Origin: Chryseobacterium sp. MEBOG06
GTDB taxonomy: Bacteria; Bacteroidota; Bacteroidia; Flavobacteriales; Weeksellaceae
Reading direction: 5' to 3'
NCBI RefSeq assembly: GCF_021869765.1
Contig: NZ_CP084580.1
Span: 62,001-126,000 of the forward strand
Length of the DNA stretch: 64,000 bases
Part shown: in pieces, positions 51,234 through 60,583 of the stretch
Position numbering within the stretch: the stretch's first letter is position 1
Layout: each line of letters opens with the position of its first letter
Made by a program: the position numbers and the translations under genes
Notes under the pieces: generated by a model
Databases searched by the model: none
The model's input: only the letters and a program-made list of their open reading frames with translations
What the model was told of the DNA's origin: nothing

Positions 51234-51944
51234 CTAAAAATTTGCTGGTGTAGCTGGAGTAATAGCCGCTAAGTTATTATAAGATTCTCCTTCTTCATTG
51301 ATTACTCTTTTTGCGAATCTGAACTTAGGTCCCCAGTAAGAATCATTCAGAGAAGATATCATTACTCCTTTGGATGTTGCTGCGTGGATAAACTTGATCT
51401 CACCTTCTTCACTAACACTTTCTACAATACCTACGTGAGAAATTCTTCTTCCATGAGAAAAGAAGATTAAATCTCCTTTCTGAAGGTCTCCTTTTTCAAT
51501 TTTTTCACCTTCCTGAGCCTGAGATGCTGCTACTCTTGGTAAGCTAAGACCTGCTGCCGCTCCGAATACAGAAAGAACAAAAGCTGAACAATCTATACCG
51601 TTTCTTGTAGTTCCTCCATATCTGTAAGGAGTTCCAAGGTATGTTTCAGCTTCAGTAAGGATACCGTCAATGGTTTTATTATGTTTGATTGCTTTTGCAA
51701 TCTCAGAATTCTTAATTGTTTTTTTAGCATTAGCTATAGATGCTGCCTTTTCAGCTAGAAATGAATCTATCAATTTCTGCTTATCCTGCTCTATTTTTTT
51801 GTTATCTATAGAAGCTAGTTTGGCATCTGTTTTGTATTCTTTTGTGTAAGTTGCTGGTTTTGAAACTACATAATTAGTAGCACACGATTGCAATGAGACT
51901 GTAGTAACTATAGCGACTAAATAAGACAAAACTCTTTTCTTCAT
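51234..51944 (-). CDS. NlpC/P60 (C40) peptidase lipoprotein
   Basis: The 236-residue protein has a lipobox (SLQSCATN, Cys21), a helical charged stretch (about 40-90) and an NlpC/P60 domain. The catalytic Cys119 is in GIDCSAF and the His near 171 is in RISHVGIV. Enzymes of this family cut cell-wall stem peptides between D-Glu and diaminopimelate. It appears monocistronic. It fits with the neighbouring wall-synthesis genes only loosely. Confidence 0.92.
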   Translation of the reverse strand: MKKRVLSYLVAIVTTVSLQSCATNYVVSKPATYTKEYKTDAKLASIDNKKIEQDKQKLIDSFLAEKAASIANAKKTIKNSEIAKAIKHNKTIDGILTEAETYLGTPYRYGGTTRNGIDCSAFVLSVFGAAAGLSLPRVAASQAQEGEKIEKGDLQKGDLIFFSHGRRISHVGIVESVSEEGEIKFIHAATSKGVMISSLNDSYWGPKFRFAKRVINEEGESYNNLAAITPATPANF

Positions 51945-52095
51945 ATATATTTGATTAACCGTGTTAAAAAGGGATATTTATTTTCAAAAGCATTACAAAA
52001 GTAGAGATTCCGAGCAAAAGACTCCTCTTATGATAATTATCAGGATCTTATTTTAACACTATTTAACATATTGTTTACATATGTTAAAGAAAAAT

Positions 52096-52137
52096 AAACC
52101 GCAACCGCCTATTTTTGGCGAGTATGCGGTTTTTTTT
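52096..52137. terminator. Nested hairpin with T-runs on both strands
   Basis: AAACCGCA / TGCGGTTT encloses a second stem CGCC / GGCG, and eight T follow on the plus strand. No plus-strand gene ends here, so it may end an unseen small RNA, an antisense transcript, or act upstream of the NlpC/P60 gene. Confidence 0.6.
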
Positions 52138-52229
52138 ATTAAGATTCTTTAACAAACAATATCGATTTTCTTCTATAAATCGGATTCTTTGATTTAAAAC
52201 TCTAATTTTCAAGGCTGTTAATAAATCAA

Positions 52230-52258
52230 AAAAATTCCCCGGAAAACCGAGGAATTTA
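52230..52258 (-). terminator. Terminator after glnA
   Basis: AAATTCCTCGG / CCGGGGAATTT with a TTTT loop (one mismatch) is followed on the minus strand by TTTTT. It is 25 nt past the glnA stop. Confidence 0.82.
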
Positions 52259-52282
52259 AACTAATATGGAACTGTACAGCTG

Positions 52283-54478
52283 TTATTTGGTAAACAACAT
52301 TTCTCTGTATTTTGTCATAGGCCAAAGCTCATCGTCTACCATCATTTCTAGTGCATCAGATGCGTCACGAATAGGGTCAAATAAAGGTTTTACTTTGTTA
52401 CAGTATTCTTCTGCCTGTTTTTGGCTGTCTGAAACATCTTTTGCAGCTTCTCTGGCTTTAAGAAGGGCTTCAACTCCAAGTTTGATTTTAGAGACATTTT
52501 CGGAAATGTCTGTAATCAAACTCATTTGTTCTTTTGCCAATGGCTTGAAGTCTTTGTCTCCAAAAATTTCTTTAAGACCTTTTACGTTTTCAATTAATCT
52601 GTTCTGATAATTTAAAGCAGAAGGAATAATGTGGTTTCTTGCGATATCACTCAATACTCTAGCTTCAATATCGATTACTGTAGAGTATTTCTCCAGTTTG
52701 ATTTCGTTTCTTGCCTCAACTTCTCTGTGGTTGAAAATTCCCATCTCCTCATATAGATCTAAGAATTTTTTGTCCATTTCCTGCTTAAGAGCTTCAGGAG
52801 TTGTTTTAAGGTTGTTTAACCCTCTTTTTTCAGCTTCTTTTGCCCAGTCATCAGAGTATCCGTCACCTTCGAACATGATGCTCTTGGATTGCTTGATGTA
52901 TTCTCTTAATACGTTGAAGATGGCTTCGTCTTTCTTCAGACCTCCTTCTATAAGGCTGTCCACTTCTTTTTTGAAGTCGTTAAGCTGCTTTGCTGCAATA
53001 GTATTCATTACCGTCATAGACTCTGCACAGTTAGCAGAAGAACCTACGGCTCTGATTTCAAATTTATTTCCTGTAAATGCAAATGGAGAAGTTCTGTTTC
53101 GGTCTGTATTGTCTAACAGGATTTCAGGAATTTTTCCAACTACATTTAATTTTAATTCTGTTTTTTCTTCCGGAGATAATTTTCCGCTTGTTACTTTTTC
53201 AAGTTCTTCCAAAACACTGAACAATTGGCTTCCGATAAATACGGAGATAATTGCAGGAGGAGCTTCGTTCGCTCCAAGTCTGTGGTCATTGCTTGCAGAA
53301 GCAATACTTGCTCTCAGAAGATCCGCATACTCATGAACCGCCTTTATTGCGTTAACGAAGAATGTTAAGAACTGTAAGTTTTTCTTTGGATTTTTTCCTG
53401 GACTTAATAAGTTTTCTCCAGTGTCTGTAGCTAAAGACCAGTTGTTGTGTTTTCCGCTTCCGTTTACTCCTGCGAAAGGTTTTTCATGGAATAGAATGTG
53501 GAAGTGGTGCTTGTGGGCTACCCTTGCCATGATGTCCATCAATAAAGAGTTGTGGTCTACAGCGACGTTTACCTCTTCAAACATTGGCGCTAGTTCAAAT
53601 TGGTTTGGAGCTACTTCATTATGTCTTGTTGTTGCAGGAATACCAAGTTTCATACATTCAATTTCCAGCTCCTTCATGAAGTTCATTACCCTCGTAGGAA
53701 TAGAACCGAAATAGTGGTCATCCAGCTGCTGTCCTTTTGCAGGAGAATGCCCTAATAACGTTTTACCTGTTAAAACAAGGTCCGGACGTGATTGGTATAG
53801 TGCCGAATCTACAAGGAAATATTCCTGCTCCCAACCCAAAGTAGGAGTTACTTTCGTTACATTTTTGTCAAAATACTGCATTACATTCGTTGCAGCTTCA
53901 TCCACAGCGTTCAAAGCTCTTAAAAGTGGCGCTTTATAATCTAAAGTTTCTCCTGTGTAAGAAATAAAGATAGAAGGAATACATAATGTAGTTCCCATGA
54001 TAAATGCCGGAGATGTAGGATCCCAGGCTGTATAACCTCTTGCTTCAAAAGTATTTCTGATCCCTCCGTTTGGGAAAGAAGATGCATCAGGCTCCTGCTG
54101 AATCAGCATGCTTCCACTGAATCTTTCGATTGCTCTGCCTCCTTCAATAGGGGTAAAGAAAGAATCGTGCTTTTCCGCTGTAGTACCTGTCAAAGGCTGA
54201 AACCAGTGCGTGTAGTGAGTTGCTCCTTTGCTCATTGCCCAGTCTTTCATCGCTACTGCTACCTGATCTGCAATATGCCTCTGGATTTTAGTGCCTTTTT
54301 TAATGGCATCCATAATAGAACCGAATGCTTCTTTTGTTAAATACTCTCTCATCGTTTCTTCAGAGAAAACATTTTTACAGAAGAGTTCTGATAATTTTGC
54401 AGGGATTTCAACAGAATTATCTTTTCTGAAATCCTTAAACGGAAGTGTTTCTAATGCTTTGAATCTTAAGGTTGACAT
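52283..54478 (-). CDS. glnA: Glutamine synthetase type III
   Basis: The 731-residue enzyme has the GSIII size and N-terminal beta-grasp region, with THYTHWFQPLTGTTAEKHDSF near residue 90. The catalytic domain contains GWEQEYFLVD, RHNEVAPNQFELAPMFE, NGSGKHNNWSLAT and NRTSPFAFTGNKFEIRAVGSSAN. It makes glutamine from glutamate and ammonia and is the usual form in Bacteroidota. A minus-strand TAAATTTG (plus 54501-54508) is its likely -7 element. No glnB/amtB neighbours are present. Confidence 0.97.
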   Translation of the reverse strand: MSTLRFKALETLPFKDFRKDNSVEIPAKLSELFCKNVFSEETMREYLTKEAFGSIMDAIKKGTKIQRHIADQVAVAMKDWAMSKGATHYTHWFQPLTGTTAEKHDSFFTPIEGGRAIERFSGSMLIQQEPDASSFPNGGIRNTFEARGYTAWDPTSPAFIMGTTLCIPSIFISYTGETLDYKAPLLRALNAVDEAATNVMQYFDKNVTKVTPTLGWEQEYFLVDSALYQSRPDLVLTGKTLLGHSPAKGQQLDDHYFGSIPTRVMNFMKELEIECMKLGIPATTRHNEVAPNQFELAPMFEEVNVAVDHNSLLMDIMARVAHKHHFHILFHEKPFAGVNGSGKHNNWSLATDTGENLLSPGKNPKKNLQFLTFFVNAIKAVHEYADLLRASIASASNDHRLGANEAPPAIISVFIGSQLFSVLEELEKVTSGKLSPEEKTELKLNVVGKIPEILLDNTDRNRTSPFAFTGNKFEIRAVGSSANCAESMTVMNTIAAKQLNDFKKEVDSLIEGGLKKDEAIFNVLREYIKQSKSIMFEGDGYSDDWAKEAEKRGLNNLKTTPEALKQEMDKKFLDLYEEMGIFNHREVEARNEIKLEKYSTVIDIEARVLSDIARNHIIPSALNYQNRLIENVKGLKEIFGDKDFKPLAKEQMSLITDISENVSKIKLGVEALLKAREAAKDVSDSQKQAEEYCNKVKPLFDPIRDASDALEMMVDDELWPMTKYREMLFTK

Positions 54479-54500
54479 ATTTGGGTGATTTTTTACAGGG

Positions 54501-54508
54501 CAAATTTA
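54501..54508 (-). promoter_or_regulatory. -7 element of glnA
   Basis: The minus strand reads TAAATTTG, 22 nt before the glnA ATG. Confidence 0.55.
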
Positions 54509-54844
54509 CAAAAAAAATGAATCAAAAATAATTTAACCCTAAAAAAATAAGGGGTGTTGTTTAATTTTAACTAAAATTTAAACAATGGTTTTGTTTTTTA
54601 ACAGGGGGTGTTAACATTTAGAATATAACGTTTCAGATTTTAGAATGGACAACGTTTACTAAGGGGAGCTTTAGTCTCAACCTTTAAAAATTTATGCCAG
54701 TATAAATATAACATTAAAATATAAATATTCATTTCCTGTTAAAATAGATAAGAAGACCAGTATATTATCAAAATAAAGCGGCTTATCTATGGGTTTTAAA
54801 CAACTTATTAAAAGATAGTTAAAATAAGTTGAGAGGAGATTTTG

Positions 54845-54852
54845 TATATTTG
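54845..54852 (+). promoter_or_regulatory. -7 element of the phosphorylase-like gene
   Basis: TATATTTG, 15 nt before the ATG at 54868, implying a very short leader and arguing against the TTG at 54829. Confidence 0.6.
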
Positions 54853-54867
54853 TGTGAAATTTATTTT

Positions 54868-56559
54868 ATGACAAATTCTAGAGCAAGAGAAACCACCGAG
54901 GCTATCGAAAGACTATACATCTCTATGAGACACTTATTTTATAGAGGATTTTTCAAGCCAGGAGGGGTTTCAGGAGAAAGTATAAGAAGTTTGTTGAAAA
55001 CCATCAATCCGGAAATTTATGGGACCATGAATATTCCGAACAAATTGGAGCTTGACGGCTTGATGTATGTTTTGGACAGACTTCCGGAAGGGATTGAGGA
55101 GTGTGCTTTTATTCATCTTACATCTGATGAAGGTTTTGATAAAGGAAGTTTCGAACCCATTGTTCCTAAGAAAAGAAGAAGAAACTGTTATAGAATTGAT
55201 GAACACCAGATGAATATTGAGGTTCTTTTGGGCCGTTCCGAAATTTATGACATTCTTACCCACCTTACATTCCTATTTATAGAAGCTGATAAAATTCGTA
55301 ACCAGGCTTTCATTCGGGATGAAAACTGGAAGCCGACACGCGCCTTTAAAATTATTGAAGAGGTCGTGAAGGGTGAAAAGAAATACAGCAGAAAAGAAAA
55401 AGAGGTTGCTCTTATTCATCTTTCATCTTTAATAGGAAGAACTTTTGAAGAAACTTTAAGAGCTTATAACACTTTTGGAGATGATGACAATCCGGACCGA
55501 TTATTTAAAATCATCTATAACTTAGGAAAAGTAAGTCTTGAAGATGCTAAAGAAACCACAGAAAGAGAAATTCATTTCAGTGCAATATTAAAGGAAAGAG
55601 TAGGACACCATTACTTTGGAGAAAAGTGGGCGGATAAGGTAAAGGAGGTTTTATTTGAAAACAATCTTCATATGCGTCCGCTGCATATTATCTCTGCCAA
55701 TATGCACTCTGTTAAGAATATGCTTTATGCGAATGAGGCGCTTAAAAAGAAGCAGCATCATGAAGTAGACTACAAGTTGTATGAAGAGATTTCAAATAAA
55801 AAGGAACTTCGTGATAAAGTATCAAAATATGCTTTAGATGGAGGAATGATTCATATTGCTGATAAGAGTGGAAGTAATATTGATGTTCAGATCATTGATT
55901 TGAGCAAAACAGATTTGAAAAATACTCCTTTCAGCGATATTAAGTTTTCCGGAGATGATGTGGTAATGGTATTCGATTATGCATTCGGAGAGCAGGCTTT
56001 TGAAGTAATGGATGAATTACTAAAACCTTTTGAGCATAAGGGAGAAGTATATATGATGCATGTGAAATCTGTTTCCATTATGGGGAAAGCAGGAATTCTT
56101 ACAGGAGAGAAAGGGGATATTATGATTCCTACCTCTCATATTTTTGAAGGAACAGCAGATAACTATCCTTTTGAAAATGCATTGAAACTTGATGATTTTA
56201 AAGATGATGAATTAAAAGCTTTTGAAGGCCCGATGATCACAGTTTTAGGAACTTCGCTTCAAAACAGAGATATTCTTTCTTATTTTATGAATACTTCATG
56301 GAGGGCTATTGGTCTTGAAATGGAAGGGGCACATTATCAGAAGGCTATTCAGGTTGCTTCTAAAATCAGACATCACATTTCACCGGATCTCTTTGTATGC
56401 TATGCGTATTATGCTTCTGATAATCCTTTGGAAACAGGAAGTACATTATCTTCAGGAGGGTTAGGTCTTACGGGAGTAAAACCAACTTATCTGATCACTT
56501 TAAGAATCCTTGAAAAGATCTTAAGAAGCGGAAAGAAAGAAGCTTCTTCTAAAAAATAA
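54868..56559 (+). CDS. Large conserved protein with nucleoside-phosphorylase-like C-terminus (DUF6909-like)
   Basis: From the ATG at 54868 the protein is 563 residues. The N-terminal ~300 residues are helical and not recognised. The C-terminal part follows the order of purine nucleoside phosphorylase/MTAN folds: VVMVFDYAFGEQAFEVMDELL, then SIMGKAGILTGEKGDIMIP, then GLEMEGAHYQKAI, where the MEGA motif contacts ribose in known enzymes. I recall flavobacterial relatives labelled DUF6909 but cannot confirm this. An activity on nucleosides is inference. It is monocistronic with a strong terminator. Confidence 0.65.
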   Translation: MTNSRARETTEAIERLYISMRHLFYRGFFKPGGVSGESIRSLLKTINPEIYGTMNIPNKLELDGLMYVLDRLPEGIEECAFIHLTSDEGFDKGSFEPIVPKKRRRNCYRIDEHQMNIEVLLGRSEIYDILTHLTFLFIEADKIRNQAFIRDENWKPTRAFKIIEEVVKGEKKYSRKEKEVALIHLSSLIGRTFEETLRAYNTFGDDDNPDRLFKIIYNLGKVSLEDAKETTEREIHFSAILKERVGHHYFGEKWADKVKEVLFENNLHMRPLHIISANMHSVKNMLYANEALKKKQHHEVDYKLYEEISNKKELRDKVSKYALDGGMIHIADKSGSNIDVQIIDLSKTDLKNTPFSDIKFSGDDVVMVFDYAFGEQAFEVMDELLKPFEHKGEVYMMHVKSVSIMGKAGILTGEKGDIMIPTSHIFEGTADNYPFENALKLDDFKDDELKAFEGPMITVLGTSLQNRDILSYFMNTSWRAIGLEMEGAHYQKAIQVASKIRHHISPDLFVCYAYYASDNPLETGSTLSSGGLGLTGVKPTYLITLRILEKILRSGKKEASSKK

Positions 56560-56583
56560 TTGTAATCTTAAATGATAATACCA

Positions 56584-56616
56584 GCCTCAAATGTGTTTTG
56601 CATTTGAGGCTTTTTT
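56584..56616 (+). terminator. Terminator after phosphorylase-like gene
   Basis: A perfect 10-bp stem, GCCTCAAATG / CATTTGAGGC, with a 7-base loop and six T. Confidence 0.92.
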
Positions 56617-56844
56617 CTAGTCGCAAATACTATTTTTCACAGGTTAGCAAAGCAAGCCGGTACTTTATGATAAATCACAATCTGCAAGAATTTAAAATAA
56701 GGTAATTGTCAGATTATATTAGTCTTTTAACAAATTGAATTACCATTCATCTAAAACCATATTAAACAGAATAAAACCTCCGGATAACTCCTGTTTTGAG
56801 GGTGTTATTTAAAATACCTACCTTTAAAAAAAAATAAATTTTAA

Positions 56845-58683
56845 ATGAGAAAATCGGCTGCAATCATTTTTGCGTTTATCATTTCACAATTTCAAGCTCA
56901 GCAAGGAGCTTATTATCAGCAGGCTGCAAAGTACAAGATGGATATTGATGTCAATGCTGAAAAATTTACCTATCAGGGAAAACAGACCTTGGAATATACC
57001 AACAATTCACCGGATGAGCTGAATGTGGTTTATTTTCATCTGTACTGGAATGCTTTTAAGCCTGGTTCTATGATGGATCAGAGAGTAGCTTCCCAGGGTA
57101 AAAACGGTGACTCAAGGTTGCAGAAAGATGGAATTTCAAGGCTGGCCTCTATTCCGAAAGATCAGGAAGGTGTTCAAAATATTCACTGGATCAAGCAAAA
57201 TGGTAAAGACCTGAAATTTGAAGTTCAGGAAACCATTATGAAGGTCTATCTGGCAGAGCCGATCAAGCCTAATACTACAACAGTCTTTACAATGGATTGG
57301 GATTCGGTGATTCCTCAACAGATCAGAAGAAGCGGAAGAAACAACAGAGAAGGCGTAGATATGACCATGACGCAATGGTATCCAAAGATTGCAGAGTACG
57401 ATTATGACGGCTGGGCAACATTTGATTATATGGGAAGAGAGTTCCATGCACCGTTCTCAGATTTTGATGTTACAATTAAAATTAATAAAGACTACGTTAT
57501 CGGGGCAGGAGGTATTCTGGAGAACCCTGCAGATGTGAAGGGGTATGATGCAAATGCTAAAATAAAAGCAGAAAAAGATAAAAAAGTAAGCTGGAGGTGG
57601 ACTGCTAAGAATATTCTAGACTTCGCATGGAGTGCAGACAGAGATTATTCAGTAGAGAGCTTTAACGTTCCGGAAGGTCCAAAAGTTTATTTAGTTTATC
57701 AGAAAAATGATAAAACGAAAGCATGGGGTGAAGCACAGCCTTACCTTACAAAATATTTCCAGATCATGAATTCCCATTTCGGAAAATATGTATATCCAAG
57801 CTATGCATTCATCCAGGGAGGCGATGGTGGAATGGAGTACGGGATGTGTACGATGATTCTGGGTGAAGCTAAAAGTATTAAAGACCTGATGGGCTTAATG
57901 GCTCACGAAGGATCTCACTCTTGGTATCAGCAGATGCTGGCTACCAATGAGTCTGTAAGACCATGGATGGACGAAGGATTTACAAGTTATGCAGAAGGCT
58001 ATACTATGTATCAGCTGTTCCCTGAACAATTGCCTAATCCTTTTGTGGAAAGACTGGATGCGTACAGAAAATTTGTTAAAAAAGGGATTGAAGAACCTGC
58101 AGTATGGCTGGGAGATCATCATGACAACGGAACGGCGTATACCTATGCTTCTTATGTGAAAGGCGAGCTTTATCTGGTAGAACTAGCTTACATTATGGGA
58201 GAGCAAAATCTTGCTGAAACTTTAAAGCAATATTATGATCAGTGGAGCATGAAGCATCCTTCAGACAGGGATTTCCTTCATATTGCACAAAAAGTTTCCG
58301 GAATGGATCTGAAGTGGTTTCACAATTATTGGATCAATACAACGAAAACCATTGATTATGGAATTAAGGATGTAAAGTATGAAGCAAAATCTACTACCAT
58401 TACCTTAGTTAATAACGGTCAGGTTCCTATGCCGATAGACTTTAGTGTGATGACAAAAGATAAGAAGGTGGTTACTTATCAGATTCCGTTGAATATGACA
58501 CACACCTGGAAAGAAAAAGATGCGTATGGTGAGTTCAAAACAATGCCTTACTGGCCATGGACTCAGAAACAGTATACCATTACGGTTCCTTACACAAAAT
58601 CGCAATTATCTGTGCTGGGAATAGACTTTAGCCAGAGACTTGCTGATGTAAATATGGAAGACAACTTTGTAGAAGTGAAATAA
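56845..58683 (+). CDS. M1-family metallopeptidase
   Basis: The 612-residue secreted protein has a signal peptide (to FQAQ), the M1 N-terminal beta domain, the substrate motif GGMEYGM near residue 330, and the zinc site HEGSH at 354-358 with Glu377 in MDEGFTSYAEG (HExxH-x18-E). It removes N-terminal residues from peptides in the periplasm or outside. The start ATG follows an AAAAAAAATAA stretch. A terminator follows, so it is a single-gene unit. Confidence 0.94.
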   Translation: MRKSAAIIFAFIISQFQAQQGAYYQQAAKYKMDIDVNAEKFTYQGKQTLEYTNNSPDELNVVYFHLYWNAFKPGSMMDQRVASQGKNGDSRLQKDGISRLASIPKDQEGVQNIHWIKQNGKDLKFEVQETIMKVYLAEPIKPNTTTVFTMDWDSVIPQQIRRSGRNNREGVDMTMTQWYPKIAEYDYDGWATFDYMGREFHAPFSDFDVTIKINKDYVIGAGGILENPADVKGYDANAKIKAEKDKKVSWRWTAKNILDFAWSADRDYSVESFNVPEGPKVYLVYQKNDKTKAWGEAQPYLTKYFQIMNSHFGKYVYPSYAFIQGGDGGMEYGMCTMILGEAKSIKDLMGLMAHEGSHSWYQQMLATNESVRPWMDEGFTSYAEGYTMYQLFPEQLPNPFVERLDAYRKFVKKGIEEPAVWLGDHHDNGTAYTYASYVKGELYLVELAYIMGEQNLAETLKQYYDQWSMKHPSDRDFLHIAQKVSGMDLKWFHNYWINTTKTIDYGIKDVKYEAKSTTITLVNNGQVPMPIDFSVMTKDKKVVTYQIPLNMTHTWKEKDAYGEFKTMPYWPWTQKQYTITVPYTKSQLSVLGIDFSQRLADVNMEDNFVEVK

Positions 58684-58704
58684 CGTATAACAACATATAA
58701 AAAT

Positions 58705-58734
58705 AAATCCCGCAGATGATTCCGCGGGATTTGT
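58705..58734 (+). terminator. Terminator after M1 peptidase gene
   Basis: AAATCCCGC / GCGGGATTT with a 10-base loop, followed by a weak T-rich stretch. Confidence 0.75.
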
Positions 58735-58954
58735 TGTTTCAAGAATATTTCCATTCACTTGGCCATTCCGGCACAAGTCTAATGATGGATTTTCCTACAT
58801 CATTTTCTAAAATTGCACCTGATTAAAAAGTTTAAATAATTTGTATTGATTTATTGAGGTGAGATTAATAGAAATAAAGCTCGTCTGGTTCCGTGCAATG
58901 TTGTTTTGAATAAGGAAGAAATATAAAGGGCTTTTCTATGATTTTTTGTAAAGA

Positions 58955-59557
58955 TTACTGAATGCCAAACTGCTGTACCATCCAGTGATTAGCATGGTTT
59001 TTAATAAGGTCTTTTTTCAGAACCTCATCTTTGGTATTTAAGTAGCTGTATACTTTTAAAGGAATGGAATCAGGATACTCCTTTAATCCGTTAGCTACCG
59101 TAATTTTTGCTTCTTCTTTCTTTTGACCGCTGTCCAGAGCCTCAGCTTTATAGATATAAATGATAGCCGGGATTTTTCCATAAACATTTTTGGTTTCATT
59201 TTCCAGCAGGTTCATTGTTTCCATCTGGAATTCAGGATTAGCTGCTTTTCCTGCCATTACAGTCTGGCTGATATGCTGTTGATACATCAGGAAAAGAAAA
59301 AGCAAATGAAGGTTTTTGGTATTGGGATCAGAAGCCGCTTTTTCAATCTTATGTATGGTTTCGGGGGTGATCTCATCATCATCAGCCTGAAGGCTCTTCT
59401 GATAAAACTCATCCATAAGATCATAGACTGTTTGATCATTAGAGTCAATACTTGACTGACTTTTTATTTTCTGAAATGTTTCTTTTATTTGTAGACTTGA
59501 TTGTGCAAAAGCGGTCAAGCTGAAGCATAAGAAAATAGCCAGAATCAGATTTTTCAT
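58955..59557 (-). CDS. Secreted helical protein of unknown function
   Basis: From the ATG at 59557 the 200-residue product has a signal peptide (cleavage near AFAQS). The rest is mostly helical, with an acidic centre (QADDDEITPE) and a TPR-like feel in its second half (AIIYIYKAEALDSGQKKEEA). I do not recognise a family. It is transcribed alone, convergent with the M1 peptidase gene. Confidence 0.6.
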   Translation of the reverse strand: MKNLILAIFLCFSLTAFAQSSLQIKETFQKIKSQSSIDSNDQTVYDLMDEFYQKSLQADDDEITPETIHKIEKAASDPNTKNLHLLFLFLMYQQHISQTVMAGKAANPEFQMETMNLLENETKNVYGKIPAIIYIYKAEALDSGQKKEEAKITVANGLKEYPDSIPLKVYSYLNTKDEVLKKDLIKNHANHWMVQQFGIQ

Positions 59558-59752
59558 AGAGCGGTTCAAATGTTTTCCGCTTAAATATACTCATTTGTTC
59601 CAGAACTGAAAAAAGAAATAAGAAGGGCATCATAATTTAGTGGATAATCCAAAGGTTGTTTTTCCTAAAATGATTAATTTTAGGGCTGCAAAATTAACAT
59701 AGGATTTCTTCTCTTTCTATTACAGAATGACCAGAAATTTCTTTTGAAAAAT

Positions 59753-60517
59753 ATGTCAATGAATTCAATCGTAATCAACGTAGGAAACAGTAATATCAGA
59801 TTTGGTCTTTTTGATGATGATAATTGTGATATTTCTTGGGTAATCAATACAAAACCATACAGAACGGCGGACGAATTATACGTTCAGATGCTGATGCTTT
59901 ACCAGACGTATAAAATAGAACCAAAAGAAATCCAAAAAGTAATTATTGGTTCTGTGGTACCCCAGCTCACCAAAGTGATGAGTGCTGCCATAAAAAAGAT
60001 TCACAAAGTAAGTCCTGTAATTGTTGACAGTACAACGCCGTCAATTGTTCAGGCAAAATCTAAATCAAGAGGAACGGATATTTATGCCAATCTTGTAGCG
60101 GCTCATATGCTTTATCCTGGAAGAAAGAAGATTGTTTTAGACTTCGGAACAGCACTTACGGCAAGTTGTATTTCGGAAACCGGAGAATCTTTGGGTGTTA
60201 TTATTGCCCCGGGCATTATTACTTCTCTGAATTCTTTAATCAGCCAGACTGCCCAGCTTCCGGAAATTGAGCTGAAGAAGCCTAAAACTGTTTTAGGATT
60301 GGATACGGTAAGCTGTATGCAAAGCGGTATGGTATACGGATTTTTAGGAATGGTAGAGGGCTTTATTGACAGAATAAATGATGAGGTAAATGACGATTGT
60401 TTTGTCATTGCAACAGGGGGTGTATCTCATGTCTATAAGCCTTTGACGAATAAAATTCATTTAATGGACAGGCTCCATACGTTAAAAGGACTTTATTTTC
60501 TGGGAAAAGATTTATAA
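59753..60517 (+). CDS. coaX: Type III pantothenate kinase
   Basis: From the ATG at 59753 the protein is 254 residues. It has the CoaX layout: an N-terminal P-loop-like strand (VINVGNSNIRFG), RGTDIYANLVAA in the middle, LDFGTALTAS for the second catalytic Asp, and a C-terminal ATGGVSHV. It phosphorylates pantothenate for coenzyme A synthesis. The first motif reads NxGNS where most CoaX proteins have DxGNT, a departure at a residue important for catalysis in characterised members. The upstream TTG at 59744 is not needed. Confidence 0.88.
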   Translation: MSMNSIVINVGNSNIRFGLFDDDNCDISWVINTKPYRTADELYVQMLMLYQTYKIEPKEIQKVIIGSVVPQLTKVMSAAIKKIHKVSPVIVDSTTPSIVQAKSKSRGTDIYANLVAAHMLYPGRKKIVLDFGTALTASCISETGESLGVIIAPGIITSLNSLISQTAQLPEIELKKPKTVLGLDTVSCMQSGMVYGFLGMVEGFIDRINDEVNDDCFVIATGGVSHVYKPLTNKIHLMDRLHTLKGLYFLGKDL

Positions 60518-60583
60518 ATTTATCATATTAAGATCCGGGTTGAGCATAAGCAGATCCGTTGTCTTAGTTTCAACTGTAATATA

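Larger units (their letters stand above)
51945..52282. other. Intergenic region with two hairpins between glnA and the NlpC/P60 gene
   Basis: The 338 bases contain a glnA terminator (52232-52257) and a separate nested hairpin (52096-52137). The space between the hairpins and the NlpC/P60 ATG is AT-rich and without an obvious TAnnTTTG element. Confidence 0.55.
54479..54867. other. Divergent intergenic region at glnA
   Basis: The 389 bases carry the glnA -7 element (54501-54508) and the TATATTTG at 54845-54852 for the next gene. Between them are runs such as AAGGGGTGTTGTT and AGGGGGTGTTAAC (54550 and 54604), a pair of similar GGGGTGTT blocks about 54 bases apart that could be regulatory. No gene is seen. 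Confidence 0.5.

Noticed and set aside
52266..53714. Long plus-strand frames opposite glnA
   Set aside because: They mirror the codon structure of glnA and have no start signals or recognisable domains.
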